NCBI GenBank assembly: GCA_017626325.1
Contig: JAGAIZ010000059.1
Coordinates: 1-64,000 of the forward strand
Direction of reading: 5' to 3'
Source of the DNA: Lachnospiraceae bacterium
GTDB lineage: Bacteria > Bacillota > Clostridia > Lachnospirales > Lachnospiraceae
DNA length: 64,000 bases
How positions within the stretch are numbered: the stretch's first letter is position 1; each line of letters starts with the position of its first letter. The position numbers and the translations under genes are program-made. Under the pieces are notes generated by a model. That model saw only the letters and a list, made by a program, of their open reading frames with translations. It was not told the DNA's origin and searched no databases. Shown here piece after piece: positions 41,373 through 50,361 of this stretch.

Positions 41373-42239
41373 ATGCATGAGAGGAACAGAGAGGTACGTG
41401 TAGAAATGAACAGGAATATTCCGCCGGTGAACCGGGATGAAAAGCATATCTTAGAGGATATCCGATGCTTTGCGCTGGATATGGACGGCACGATCTATCT
41501 GGGGGAACAGTGGATAGAGGGTGCGAAGGAATTCCTTGCCAAAATTGAGGAATCGGGCAGAAGTTATTTCTTCCTGACCAACAATTCTTCCAAGAATGCG
41601 TCGGTCTATGTGGAGAAGCTGCACCGGATGGGACTTGACGTAGGGGAAGAGAAGCTGATTACGTCGGGACAGGCCACCATCTATTATCTGCAGCGGCATT
41701 TTCCGGGCAAAAAGGTATTCCTGCTGGGAAATCCGCTTCTGCAGGAGGAATTCAGACAGGCGGGAATCGTATTGGAGGAGAAGCGTCCTGATGTGGTGGT
41801 GACGGCATTTGATACGTCGCTGGATTATGCGAAGATGTGTCAGGTGTGCGACCACGTGCGTGCGGGGCTTCCCTATATCGCCACCCACCCGGATTATAAC
41901 TGTCCCACGGAGACGGGATTTATCCCTGATGCGGGGGCGATTCATGCGTTTATCCATGCTTCGGCGTTCCGGTATCCCGACAGGATCATCGGGAAGCCCA
42001 ATGAGGATATTGTAGAATATTTGACTATGAGAGTCAACCAAAGCCAGCAGGGTATTACAAGAGAGCAGATTGCCATGGTGGGCGACCGTTTGTATACGGA
42101 CATCGCGGCGGGACGAAACAACGGGCTTAAGAGCGTGCTGGTATTAAGCGGCGAGGCTTCGATGGAGGACGTGGAGGGCTCTGAGGTGCTGCCGCATCTG
42201 ATTTTCGGATCGGTAAAGGATATGATCCCGCTGTTGTGA
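41373..42239 (+). CDS. HAD-superfamily subfamily IIA phosphatase (NagD-like)
   Basis: A 288-residue phosphatase. Motif I is FALDMDGTIYLG (nucleophile and acid Asp, about 33-44), motif II is FLTNNSSKN, a C2-type cap lies between, and motif III/IV is KPNEDI...MVGDRLYTDIAAG. These are the marks of NagD/p-nitrophenylphosphatase-like enzymes acting on sugar or nucleotide phosphates. The neighbouring glycoside phosphorylase gene, 33 bases downstream, suggests a sugar-phosphate substrate, but this is inference. GGGAG precedes the ATG at good spacing. Confidence 0.92.
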   Translation: MHERNREVRVEMNRNIPPVNRDEKHILEDIRCFALDMDGTIYLGEQWIEGAKEFLAKIEESGRSYFFLTNNSSKNASVYVEKLHRMGLDVGEEKLITSGQATIYYLQRHFPGKKVFLLGNPLLQEEFRQAGIVLEEKRPDVVVTAFDTSLDYAKMCQVCDHVRAGLPYIATHPDYNCPTETGFIPDAGAIHAFIHASAFRYPDRIIGKPNEDIVEYLTMRVNQSQQGITREQIAMVGDRLYTDIAAGRNNGLKSVLVLSGEASMEDVEGSEVLPHLIFGSVKDMIPLL

Positions 42240-42272
42240 AGGAAAGAAAAAAGAAAAGGAAGGGGTACGAAA

Positions 42273-45200
42273 ATGAGTCAGAAACACGAAGAGAAAGCGT
42301 TTATTATCAAAAATTACGGAAAGAAATCGACGTTTGCGAGCTTTCTGCCGGGTATCAGCGGCATCCATGGGATTCCGATTTGGTGCTATTATGTAAACCG
42401 TGGACAATGCGTTGCGACTTTTGGCGCGGAGAATAAGGATCATGCGATCATGGAATTTTCACCGGCGCATCAATGCTGCCAGAATGTCAAGCGAACGGGT
42501 TTCCGCACGTTTATGAAGGTGGAAGGAAAATATTTTGAGGCGTTCGCCAAAGAAAAAGAGCCTCATTATATGGCGATTTACCAGAACGGACTGGAAATAG
42601 AAGAAACCAATGAGAAGCATGAAATCAAGACTCATGTGACGTATTATACGCTGCCGGAAGAAAATGTGGGGGCATTAGTCAGAAAGGTAGAAATTACGAA
42701 TCTTTCCGGCGAAGCCAGAGAGGTGGAAGTCCTGGACGGTATGCCTGCTTTGATTCCCTATGGCGTCAGCAATGAGGATTTGAAGACTATGGGGAATCTG
42801 GTCAAAGCGTGGATGCAGGTGGAGCATGTGGAGACGAAGGCGCCTTTCTATCGTACCCGGGCGAGTATTGTGGATACGGCGGCGGTGACGGAGGTCATCG
42901 AGGGAAATTTCGCTTTCGGTTGTCTGGCGGATGGAACGAAGCTTGCCGCAGTGGTGGACCCGGATGTGGCGTTTGATTATGATTCTTCTCTGACTATTCC
43001 GGTCAAGTTCAAAAAGGGCGGATTACAGGGTGTTCTGGAAGCGGAGCAGGTGACACAGAATCAATTCCCCTGCAGCTTCTACGGCACACATAAGCTTCTG
43101 GAACCGTCAGAGTCAATGGTACTGTATGAGGTATTCGGGCAGGTCAGCAGTTATGAGACCTTGCAGAAGTTCATGGAAAAGCAGATGGACGGCGCTTTCT
43201 TTGAGCAGAAGCTGCTCCGGTCAAGAGAACTGACGGAAGAATTGTGTGACAGAATCGACACCGAAACGGCATGTCCCGATTTCGACGCTTACTGCCGTTA
43301 TACCTATATGGATAATGTGCTGCGCGGCGGTTACCCCATTGTGCTGGGCGGCAATAAGATTTTCTATGTATATTCCAGAAAGCACGGCGATCTGGAGAGA
43401 GAGTACAATTATTTTGCCATGCTGCCGGAGTTCTATACCCAGGGAAACGGCAGCTACCGTGATGTGAACCAGAACAGACGGTGCGATACTTTCTTTACGC
43501 CCTATGTGGGGACGGAGAATATCAAGACCTTCTATAACCTGCTGCAGTTAGACGGCTATAATCCGCTCTCTATTGAGAAGGTGACTTATGTGCTGCCCGG
43601 AGAAGCGGGGGAGAAGATTTTCGCGTCTCTGAACCCGGAAGACGGGGAAATGCTGACCCGCGCATTGCAGAAGCCGTTTACGCCGGGACACTTTTTCCGG
43701 CTGCTGGAGGCTTGCGGCACGGCGGTGGACGCCGGAGAGGCGGATCGACTGTTTGATCAGGTGATGACCCAGGCGGTCAGCCAGATGAACGGCAATTTCG
43801 GAGAGGGCTACTGGTCTGACCACTGGACCTACAATCTGGATCTGGTGGAAAGCTATCTGGCGATTTATCCTGAGAAGGAGAAGGAACTGCTGACAGAGGA
43901 GGGTTATACATGGTTTCTCTCCCAGGTGGCGGTCAATAAACGTTCGAAGCGTTATGAGAAGACGAAGAACGGTGTTCGCCAGTATCATGCGCTGAATGAA
44001 GAGACCAGAAGGAATACGGACTGTAAGCTGGTAAAAAGCGGTAAAGGCACGGGAGAGGTGATAGTCTCCTCTCTGCTGGAGAAGCTGGTGATTCTGTGCA
44101 CAACGAAATTCACCGCGCTGGATGCTTACGGTATGGGTATCGAGATGGAAGGCGGCAAGCCCGGCTGGTACGACGCGCTGAACGGCCTGCCCGGTCTGCT
44201 GGGCTCTTCTATGGCGGAGACCTACGAACTGGGCCGCACGCTGGCGTATGCGATACAGGTATTGCAGAAATATGATGAGGGCATCCATATGATTGCCGAG
44301 GCAGCCTGGCTTCTGGACGAAGTAACTGCATTGGTCAATAAGGAAAAAGAGACCTTGACGACCAGACAGGAAGTGATTTCCTATTGGAATCAGGTCAACG
44401 ATATCAAAGAGGCATATTGGGAGAAGGTCTACGACGGCGTGGAGGGAACCCGTGTGGAGAAGAGCGCGGCGCAGCTTCTTGCGTCCCTGCAATTGTTCTA
44501 TGAAATCGTGCAGATCGGCATCCGCAAGGCGTGCGCTCTGGAGGACGGCATCTGCCCGACTTATTTCGCCTATGATGTAACCGAATACACAGAGGATGCG
44601 GAGGGGATTCATCCGACGCATTTTGCGGTAAAGAGGATTCCTTTATTCTTAGAGGGGCCGGTTCGCTATCTGAAACTGAACAGCTCCATGGCTGAGAAGG
44701 AGAAGCTCTATGCCGCCGTGAAAAACAGCGATCTCTATGATGAGAAGCTCAAGATGTATAAGGTCAATGCATCTCTTGCGGACGCTTCCTTCGAAGTGGG
44801 GCGGTGCAAGGCATTCAACCCGGGCTGGCTGGAAAACGAGTCTATCTGGCTTCATATGGAATATAAATATCTGCTGGAACTGCTCAAGTCCGGCATGTAC
44901 AGAGAGTTCGCGCAGGATTTCCACAAGGCGGCGGTTCCGTTCCTTGACCCCAAGGTGTACGGTAGGAGCATTTATGAAAATTCCTCCTTTATCGCCAGCA
45001 GCAGGAATCCGAACCGGAATATTCACGGCAAGGGCTTTGTGGCGCGCTTAAGCGGTTCCACGGTGGAGTTTATTCATATGTGGTCGCTGATGATGTTCGG
45101 CTTGCAGCCCTTTACCGTAGAAGACGGCGAATTGACGCTGACCTTCGCACCCTTGCTGCCCGCGTATCTGGTGGGAGATAAGAAGCAGGTGCGGGCCGCG

Positions 45201-45398
45201 TTCTTAGGAAGCACGCCGGTTACGTATGTGCTGCCGGAAAATAAAGATTATATTCCGGGCGAATATACGGTGCGCAGGATTACCGTTACCTGGCAGGACG
45301 GCAGCAGCGAGACGACAGACGGCGGCTGCCTGAAGGGCGAGGCGGCGCAGGCTGTCCGCGATGGCAGGGCGGTTTCTGTCGTTGTGGAGATTGGGTAA
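42273..45398 (+). CDS. Large GH94-like glycoside phosphorylase
   Basis: A 1041-residue cytoplasmic enzyme related to glycosyltransferase-36/GH94 phosphorylases. An N-terminal beta-sandwich (about 1-290) leads to an (alpha/alpha)6 barrel (about 330-900). The candidate general-acid Asp lies in GKPGWYDALNGLPGLLG, aligning with the DWND segment of GH94. Another conserved patch is FGEGYWSDHWTYNLDLVESY. It is 200 residues longer than cellobiose phosphorylase, and GH149 or GH161 relatives are possible. Phosphorolysis would give a sugar 1-phosphate plus a shorter glycan. It has no signal peptide. It is followed by a convergent AraC regulator. Linkage specificity cannot be read. Confidence 0.8.
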   Translation: MSQKHEEKAFIIKNYGKKSTFASFLPGISGIHGIPIWCYYVNRGQCVATFGAENKDHAIMEFSPAHQCCQNVKRTGFRTFMKVEGKYFEAFAKEKEPHYMAIYQNGLEIEETNEKHEIKTHVTYYTLPEENVGALVRKVEITNLSGEAREVEVLDGMPALIPYGVSNEDLKTMGNLVKAWMQVEHVETKAPFYRTRASIVDTAAVTEVIEGNFAFGCLADGTKLAAVVDPDVAFDYDSSLTIPVKFKKGGLQGVLEAEQVTQNQFPCSFYGTHKLLEPSESMVLYEVFGQVSSYETLQKFMEKQMDGAFFEQKLLRSRELTEELCDRIDTETACPDFDAYCRYTYMDNVLRGGYPIVLGGNKIFYVYSRKHGDLEREYNYFAMLPEFYTQGNGSYRDVNQNRRCDTFFTPYVGTENIKTFYNLLQLDGYNPLSIEKVTYVLPGEAGEKIFASLNPEDGEMLTRALQKPFTPGHFFRLLEACGTAVDAGEADRLFDQVMTQAVSQMNGNFGEGYWSDHWTYNLDLVESYLAIYPEKEKELLTEEGYTWFLSQVAVNKRSKRYEKTKNGVRQYHALNEETRRNTDCKLVKSGKGTGEVIVSSLLEKLVILCTTKFTALDAYGMGIEMEGGKPGWYDALNGLPGLLGSSMAETYELGRTLAYAIQVLQKYDEGIHMIAEAAWLLDEVTALVNKEKETLTTRQEVISYWNQVNDIKEAYWEKVYDGVEGTRVEKSAAQLLASLQLFYEIVQIGIRKACALEDGICPTYFAYDVTEYTEDAEGIHPTHFAVKRIPLFLEGPVRYLKLNSSMAEKEKLYAAVKNSDLYDEKLKMYKVNASLADASFEVGRCKAFNPGWLENESIWLHMEYKYLLELLKSGMYREFAQDFHKAAVPFLDPKVYGRSIYENSSFIASSRNPNRNIHGKGFVARLSGSTVEFIHMWSLMMFGLQPFTVEDGELTLTFAPLLPAYLVGDKKQVRAAFLGSTPVTYVLPENKDYIPGEYTVRRITVTWQDGSSETTDGGCLKGEAAQAVRDGRAVSVVVEIG

Positions 45399-45409
45399 GG
45401 ATGGAAGCA

Positions 45410-46291
45410 TCAGTCAAGCTGTCTGATAAACCCAAGCGGCGTCATATGATACTTCTTCTTAAACGCCCGATGAAAATAAGACAGATTTCGAAAACCAACG
45501 GACAGGGAAACATCCAGAATAGAGACGTTTCCCTGTTCGAACTGTTCTACGGCTTTCTCCAGGCGCAGGTTGTTGATATACTCTACGCAGGTCATATTCA
45601 TGTGTTTTTTGAAAAAGCGCATGAAATGATAGTCGCTGAAATAGCAGACTGCGGCAAGCTCCGAGACCGTGACAGGCTCCGCGTAATGTCCTTCGATATA
45701 GTCGAGCACCTGCTTGAGCTTGTCGGAGGATATTCTTGTATCGGAAGCAGTAGTCTTCTCACTGTATTGCAGCAGCAGGAAGACAGCCTGCAGGAACAGG
45801 GCTTTCAGGGCCAGTTCATAGCCCGCTGCCGCCTCGTCGTAAAGAGAAGTGATCTGGTTGAAAATCTTATGCAGAGAGACGTAGGCGGGATGCGTCCGGG
45901 TAATCAGAAAGGGCATGGTGATCTCCTGATTCATCATAGGCGTCAGGTAGCGCGTGGAGCAGATGTCCGTGGAATTCCCGCCCAGGAAATTCAAATGAAA
46001 TACATAGGTTTCCGAACAGATTTCCCCGGCGCCTCCTAACGAGATGGAGTGGAGGAATAGCGGTGGGATGAACAGAATATCTCCTTCCTTCACTTCGTAT
46101 TCTGTCAGGTCGATCTGATAAAGACAATTCCCCTTCGTAATCAAAGTAAACTCCGCCTCCTCGTGCCAGTGGGTCGTGACCACCGGATAGTCGGGCGCAA
46201 GCCTCGTAAGATATTTTTGTACGGGGAAAAAGGCGTCTCCGTGCTTAGCGTTTTCCTTCTGTTCTAAAGCGAGTGAATGCAGCTTTCTCAT
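45410..46291 (-). CDS. AraC family transcriptional regulator
   Basis: A 293-residue regulator. A cupin-like sensing domain (about 25-140: HWHEEAEFTLITKGNCLYQ, PPLFLHSIS) is joined to a C-terminal double helix-turn-helix (about 195-293: VSELAAVCYFSDYHFMRFFKK, VSLSVGFRNLSYFHRAFKKK). Sugar-utilisation regulators commonly have this form. It is convergent with the phosphorylase and divergent from the GH13 gene, so either could be its target. AAAGGGA supports the ATG at 46291. Confidence 0.93.
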   Translation of the reverse strand: MRKLHSLALEQKENAKHGDAFFPVQKYLTRLAPDYPVVTTHWHEEAEFTLITKGNCLYQIDLTEYEVKEGDILFIPPLFLHSISLGGAGEICSETYVFHLNFLGGNSTDICSTRYLTPMMNQEITMPFLITRTHPAYVSLHKIFNQITSLYDEAAAGYELALKALFLQAVFLLLQYSEKTTASDTRISSDKLKQVLDYIEGHYAEPVTVSELAAVCYFSDYHFMRFFKKHMNMTCVEYINNLRLEKAVEQFEQGNVSILDVSLSVGFRNLSYFHRAFKKKYHMTPLGFIRQLD

Positions 46292-46558
46292 GGTGATATT
46301 CCCTTTCACGTTCCGCAAATCATACAAGAGCAGGATTGTGTTATAATATGATAAAATATTGCAAGATATAATTGAATTTAATATTTACAATAGCAGTATA
46401 ATACATCTGCGGAGAAGTGCAAGACGCAATTTGCGGATAAGCGATACGGCAATTGCCGGAGTAAGGAAGCGAAGGCATAAATTGCCTTTCATATGCGGAA
46501 TGTTGTTTTTGCGCGGCATATGCAGGCTTCGCAGTCTGAGTGAGAATGGAGGAGCATC

Positions 46559-48364
46559 ATGAACAGGGAAGCAGGCAAAACAGGAAACAACCTGACAGAC
46601 GCAATGACAAGAAAATGGTGGCACGGCAAGGTGGCGTACCAGATTTATCCGAAGAGCTTTTTGGACACCAACGGCGACGGTATCGGCGATCTTCGGGGAA
46701 TCCTTTCTAAGCTGGATTATCTGAAGGAGCTGGGAATCGATATCATCTGGCTGTCTCCGATCTACAAGTCCCCATTTGTAGATCAGGGCTATGATATCGC
46801 GGACTACTACGCGATTGCGGAAGAATTTGGCACCATGGAAGAGTTCGACGAACTGCTGGCGGAGACGAAGAAGCGGGATATGCACATTATCATGGATCTG
46901 GTAATTAATCACTGCTCCGATCAGCATGAGTGGTTCCGGAAAGCGCTGGCTGACCCGGAGGGCGAATATGCGGATTATTTCTATTTCCGGAAAGGCAAAG
47001 ACGGCAATCCGCCCAGCAATTACCGTTCTTATTTCGGAGGAAGCTGCTGGGAGCCGGTGCCGGGAACAGACAAATATTATCTGCACATGTTTGCCAGGGA
47101 GCAGCCGGATCTGAATTGGGAGAATCCCGGACTGCGGCAGGAGCTTTACGATATGGTGAACTGGTGGCTGGAGAAGGGGCTTGCAGGCTTCCGTATCGAC
47201 GCCATCATCAATATCAAGAAGAATCTGGCGTTTCCGGATCTGGAGCCGGACGGCAGAGACGGGCTGGCAAGCTGCTGGAGGATGATAGAGAGCGCCCGGG
47301 GCATCGGAGAGCTGCTGGAGGATTTGAAGCATCACACTTTCAGTCAATACGACGCTTTTACGGTGGCGGAGGTTTTCAACATGAAAGAGGGAGAACTGGA
47401 GGAATTCATCGGACCGGAAGGGCATTTCTCCACCATCTTTGATTTCAGCGCCCACAGCTTAAGCGACGGGGAGCACGGCTGGTACGACGCGCCGGAGGTG
47501 GAATTTGAGAAATGGCGAAAGACGGTCATAGACGCGCAGCTTGAAATCCAGAAGTACGGCATGGAAGCCAATATTATCGAGAATCATGATGAACCAAGAG
47601 GCGTATCCCGTTTCCTGCCTGCATATGCCAGAAATGCTGCCGGAGCCAAGATGCTTGGAACGGTCAGCGTATTGCTGCGCGGCATTCCTTTTATCTATCA
47701 GGGACAGGAGATCGGCATGTGCAACGCCGAGTGGAACAGCATTCAGGAGTTTGACGATATCAGCACCAAAGATCAGTATCAGGTGGCCATAGAGGCGGGA
47801 CTCTCCGAGAAGGAGGCGCTTACAGCCTGCGGCAGGATGAGCCGTGACAACGCCAGAACCCCGGTACAGTGGAGCAGCCAGAAGAACGCGGGCTTTACGA
47901 CGGGTACGCCCTGGCTGAAGGTGAATGACAATTATAAGGAAATCAATGTGGAAAGCCAGGAGGAGGACCCTGACTCCGTCCTGCACTATTACCGGAAGCT
48001 TCTGGCTCTTCGCAAATCGCCGGAATATAAGGAAGTATTTACTTATGGCGAATTTGTTCCGGTATATGAAGATACGGAGAGCATTATGGCATATTACCGT
48101 GTGGGCTGCGGGGAAGGCACGGCAGACGCCGGTTCGGGAGCCGGAGCAGCAGGACGCATGGGCTGCGCGGGAACTCGTGTCTTAGTGGCTGCCAATTTCG
48201 GCAGGGAAGCCGTCAGCTTACAGTTGGAATATCCGGTGAAAAAAGTGCTTCTCTCAAACCGGACTAAGCTGTCCGCCAGAGCGGAGGAACTGACATTACA
48301 AGCGCAGACTCTTATACTGGAAAGCTGTGAAGCGGTCGTTTTAGAGGTTGTGGGAGATAAATGA
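46559..48364 (+). CDS. malL: GH13 alpha-glucosidase (oligo-1,6-glucosidase type)
   Basis: A 601-residue cytoplasmic GH13 enzyme. It starts WWHGKVAYQIYPKSFLDTNGDGIGDLRG; the nucleophile Asp is in GFRIDAI, the acid Glu in VAEVFN and the transition-state Asp in ENHDEPR. Sequence landmarks fit oligo-1,6-glucosidase/sucrase-isomaltase-type enzymes that release glucose from maltodextrins or isomaltose; trehalose-6-phosphate hydrolase is less likely because no PTS gene is near. A Gly/Ala-rich insert (about residues 518-538) sits before the C-terminal beta domain. It begins 268 bases from the divergent AraC gene and has GGAGGAG before the ATG. Confidence 0.88.
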   Translation: MNREAGKTGNNLTDAMTRKWWHGKVAYQIYPKSFLDTNGDGIGDLRGILSKLDYLKELGIDIIWLSPIYKSPFVDQGYDIADYYAIAEEFGTMEEFDELLAETKKRDMHIIMDLVINHCSDQHEWFRKALADPEGEYADYFYFRKGKDGNPPSNYRSYFGGSCWEPVPGTDKYYLHMFAREQPDLNWENPGLRQELYDMVNWWLEKGLAGFRIDAIINIKKNLAFPDLEPDGRDGLASCWRMIESARGIGELLEDLKHHTFSQYDAFTVAEVFNMKEGELEEFIGPEGHFSTIFDFSAHSLSDGEHGWYDAPEVEFEKWRKTVIDAQLEIQKYGMEANIIENHDEPRGVSRFLPAYARNAAGAKMLGTVSVLLRGIPFIYQGQEIGMCNAEWNSIQEFDDISTKDQYQVAIEAGLSEKEALTACGRMSRDNARTPVQWSSQKNAGFTTGTPWLKVNDNYKEINVESQEEDPDSVLHYYRKLLALRKSPEYKEVFTYGEFVPVYEDTESIMAYYRVGCGEGTADAGSGAGAAGRMGCAGTRVLVAANFGREAVSLQLEYPVKKVLLSNRTKLSARAEELTLQAQTLILESCEAVVLEVVGDK

Positions 48365-48417
48365 GCAGAGCACAATCAGGTTCGTACTGACAACTGAACG
48401 GCAGTAAAGATTTCCCT

Positions 48418-48447
48418 TAATAATAGATAAGGTAATAATAGATAAGG
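48418..48447. repeat. Perfect 15-bp tandem repeat
   Basis: TAATAATAGATAAGG at 48418-48432 and again at 48433-48447, immediately before and into the following terminator stem. Confidence 0.9.
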
Positions 48448-48487
48448 CAGTGTGGCAGAAGCAGTCGGAAGCTACGCTGCCTTTTAT
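48444..48487 (+). terminator. Terminator of the GH13 gene
   Basis: AAGGCAG (48444-48450) pairs with CTGCCTT (48477-48483) around a loop of about 26 bases that contains further pairing; TTTATAAT follows. Confidence 0.7.
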
Positions 48488-48580
48488 AATTCTGTTGTTC
48501 AGTTTGCACAAATCTGCATTCCCGTTTTCGTGTAAAACAGCAAACCTGACGTAAATAATGAAAAAAGTGTGAAAAAACTC

Positions 48581-48609
48581 TTGCATAAATTGTGCAAGGG
48601 TGTTATGCT
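48581..48609 (+). promoter_or_regulatory. Promoter of the maltodextrin transport operon
   Basis: TTGCAT (48581-48586), 17-base spacer, TATGCT (48604-48609). A small palindrome, TTGCA...TGCAA, overlaps the -35. Confidence 0.7.
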
Positions 48610-48622
48610 TAACCCAACTTAA

Positions 48623-48636
48623 CGGAAACGTTACCG
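48623..48636. promoter_or_regulatory. LacI-family operator
   Basis: CGGAAACGTTACCG is a 14-bp palindrome (one symmetric mismatch) centred on CG, the usual LacI/MalR/GalR operator form. It lies just past the predicted transcription start. The LacI regulator at 53971 is the natural candidate to bind it. Confidence 0.7.
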
Positions 48637-48690
48637 GCAACAATACCGAGAGCGATACCGGAAACATTACCGGAATTATGTTTCCAACAA
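48632..48690 (+). repeat. Four 12-bp direct repeats and hairpin in the malE leader
   Basis: TACCGG(C/A)AACA-type units recur every 12-13 bases from 48632 to 48680. The last units can form a perfect 8-bp stem, GGAAACAT...ATGTTTCC (about 48660-48686). Confidence 0.7.
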
Positions 48691-48739
48691 GAACAAATCA
48701 CACAACAAACCATTTTTTGAAAGGGAGAGGAACATTAAC

Positions 48740-50182
48740 ATGAAAAAGAAAATCGTAAGTGTTTTACTTTGCGCAACCATGATTTCTTCCATGCTTGCAG
48801 GCTGCGGCTCTGACAGCGCGGCTACCACAGAGGGAACAGACGACGCAGCAGCGACAGAAGAGAGCGCAGACGCACCGGCAGAGGAAAGCGCTGACGCATC
48901 TGCAGGCGCTGGAACAGGCTCTGTATACTTATTAAACTTCAAGCCTGAGTCTGACGGCGCATGGCAGGACCTGGCGGCAACTTATACAGATCAGACAGGC
49001 GTAGAGGTAACAGTTGTTACAGCGGCAGACGGACAGTACAAGACCACATTGCAGTCCGAGCTTGCCAAGTCCGAAGCACCGACCATCTTCAACATCGGCA
49101 GCACGGCTGACTGCGCAGAGTACGCAAACTACATATATGATTTAAAAGACAGCTACATTTATGATCATCTGACAGATAAGTCCTTAGCGCTTGAGTATGA
49201 CGGCAAGGTTGCAGCGGTTGCAAACTGCTATGAGTGCTACGGTATCATCTACAACAAGACTATTCTGGAAGGCTACTGCGGTATGGAAGGCGCTGTTGTT
49301 TCTTCCGTAGACGACATCAAGGATTTTGAGACATTAAACGCAGTTGCTACAGATATTAACAACCGTGTTGACGAGATTAACGAAGCTCTGGGAACTAACC
49401 TGACAGGCGCTTTCGCTTCCGCAGGCTTAGACAGCGGATCTAACTGGAGATTCTCCGGCCACCTTGCAGGCCTTGCTCTGTACTATGAGTTCAAAGACGC
49501 AGGCTGCGATCTGATTGCTGGTCAGGGAACCGTAACAGGCAAGTATCTTGACAACTTCAAGAACGTATGGGATATGTACGTTAATACATCTTCCGCAGAC
49601 AAGGCGACACTTGACTCCGGCGCATACAATGCAGAGCAGGAGCTTGGTCTTGGCGAGGCAGTCTTCTATCAGAATGGTGACTGGGAGTACTCCGCATTCG
49701 CAGTTGACAATGAGAACGGTTACACAGTAACGACAGACGATCTTTCCATGATGCCTATCTACTTCGGCGTAGACGACGCAAATGAAGGTCTTGCGGTTGG
49801 TACAGAGAACCACTGGGCAGTAAACGCACAGGCTTCTCAGGAAGATATTGATTCTACTTTAGCATTCTTAGAGTGGGTGATCAGCTCCGACGAAGGTCGT
49901 GACGCCATCACAAACCAGATGGGTCTGTCCGCTCCTTTCGATACCTTCACAGATGAGTACGCATCCAAGAACGGTTTCGCCGCTATGGCAAACGAGTATG
50001 CGGCACAGGGTAAGACATCCGTAGCATGGAGCTTTAACGCAACACCTGCTGTAGACGACTGGAGAGCAGATTTCATCGCGCCTCTTACAGAGTACACAGA
50101 GAGAGACGGTTCCTGGGACGACGTGAAGACGGCATTCGTTGACCAGTGGGCATATTATTGGGAGCTTTCCAACGAGCAGTAA
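48740..50182 (+). CDS. malE: Maltodextrin ABC transporter substrate-binding lipoprotein
   Basis: A 480-residue extracellular solute-binding protein, family 1. The lipoprotein signal peptide ends at the lipobox LAGC (Cys22), followed by an acidic Ala/Glu/Ser linker (about 25-55) that lifts the domain off the membrane. The mature part has the usual two-lobe layout (VYLLNFKPESDGAWQDLA...). Neighbouring permeases, glucanotransferase and glucosidase point to maltose or maltodextrin as ligand. Promoter and LacI operator lie upstream. Codon use is strongly biased, indicating high expression. AAAGGGAGAGG precedes the ATG. Confidence 0.9.
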   Translation: MKKKIVSVLLCATMISSMLAGCGSDSAATTEGTDDAAATEESADAPAEESADASAGAGTGSVYLLNFKPESDGAWQDLAATYTDQTGVEVTVVTAADGQYKTTLQSELAKSEAPTIFNIGSTADCAEYANYIYDLKDSYIYDHLTDKSLALEYDGKVAAVANCYECYGIIYNKTILEGYCGMEGAVVSSVDDIKDFETLNAVATDINNRVDEINEALGTNLTGAFASAGLDSGSNWRFSGHLAGLALYYEFKDAGCDLIAGQGTVTGKYLDNFKNVWDMYVNTSSADKATLDSGAYNAEQELGLGEAVFYQNGDWEYSAFAVDNENGYTVTTDDLSMMPIYFGVDDANEGLAVGTENHWAVNAQASQEDIDSTLAFLEWVISSDEGRDAITNQMGLSAPFDTFTDEYASKNGFAAMANEYAAQGKTSVAWSFNATPAVDDWRADFIAPLTEYTERDGSWDDVKTAFVDQWAYYWELSNEQ

Positions 50183-50233
50183 GCATTGGCAAAAAGGGTC
50201 TTAGGTAAAAGATTCCCGCATATGAGACAGTAA

Positions 50234-50266
50234 GGGGTGAGTGAGCATTCGCTCGCCCCCTTTTCT
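50234..50266 (+). terminator. Hairpin between malE and malF
   Basis: GGGGTGAGTGAGC...GCTCGCCCCC is followed by TTTTCT. Placed after malE inside the operon, it probably acts as a partial terminator that lowers permease expression relative to the binding protein. Confidence 0.8.
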
Positions 50267-50361
50267 GAAAAAGGACATCTGTAGATTTGGTAAAAGGGTT
50301 TAAAAAGTAAATTTTCACATCGAGGCAACGTTTTTATAGTAGAAAGAGAAAGGTTAGAATT

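Noticed and set aside
41189-41380. A 63-residue frame in the HAD leader
   Set aside because: It starts at the -35 region and follows the palindromic leader; no ribosome binding site.
48623-48636. Catabolite-responsive element (CcpA site)
   Set aside because: Three of the ten defined positions of the cre consensus fail; the CGG/CCG ends fit a local LacI-family regulator better.
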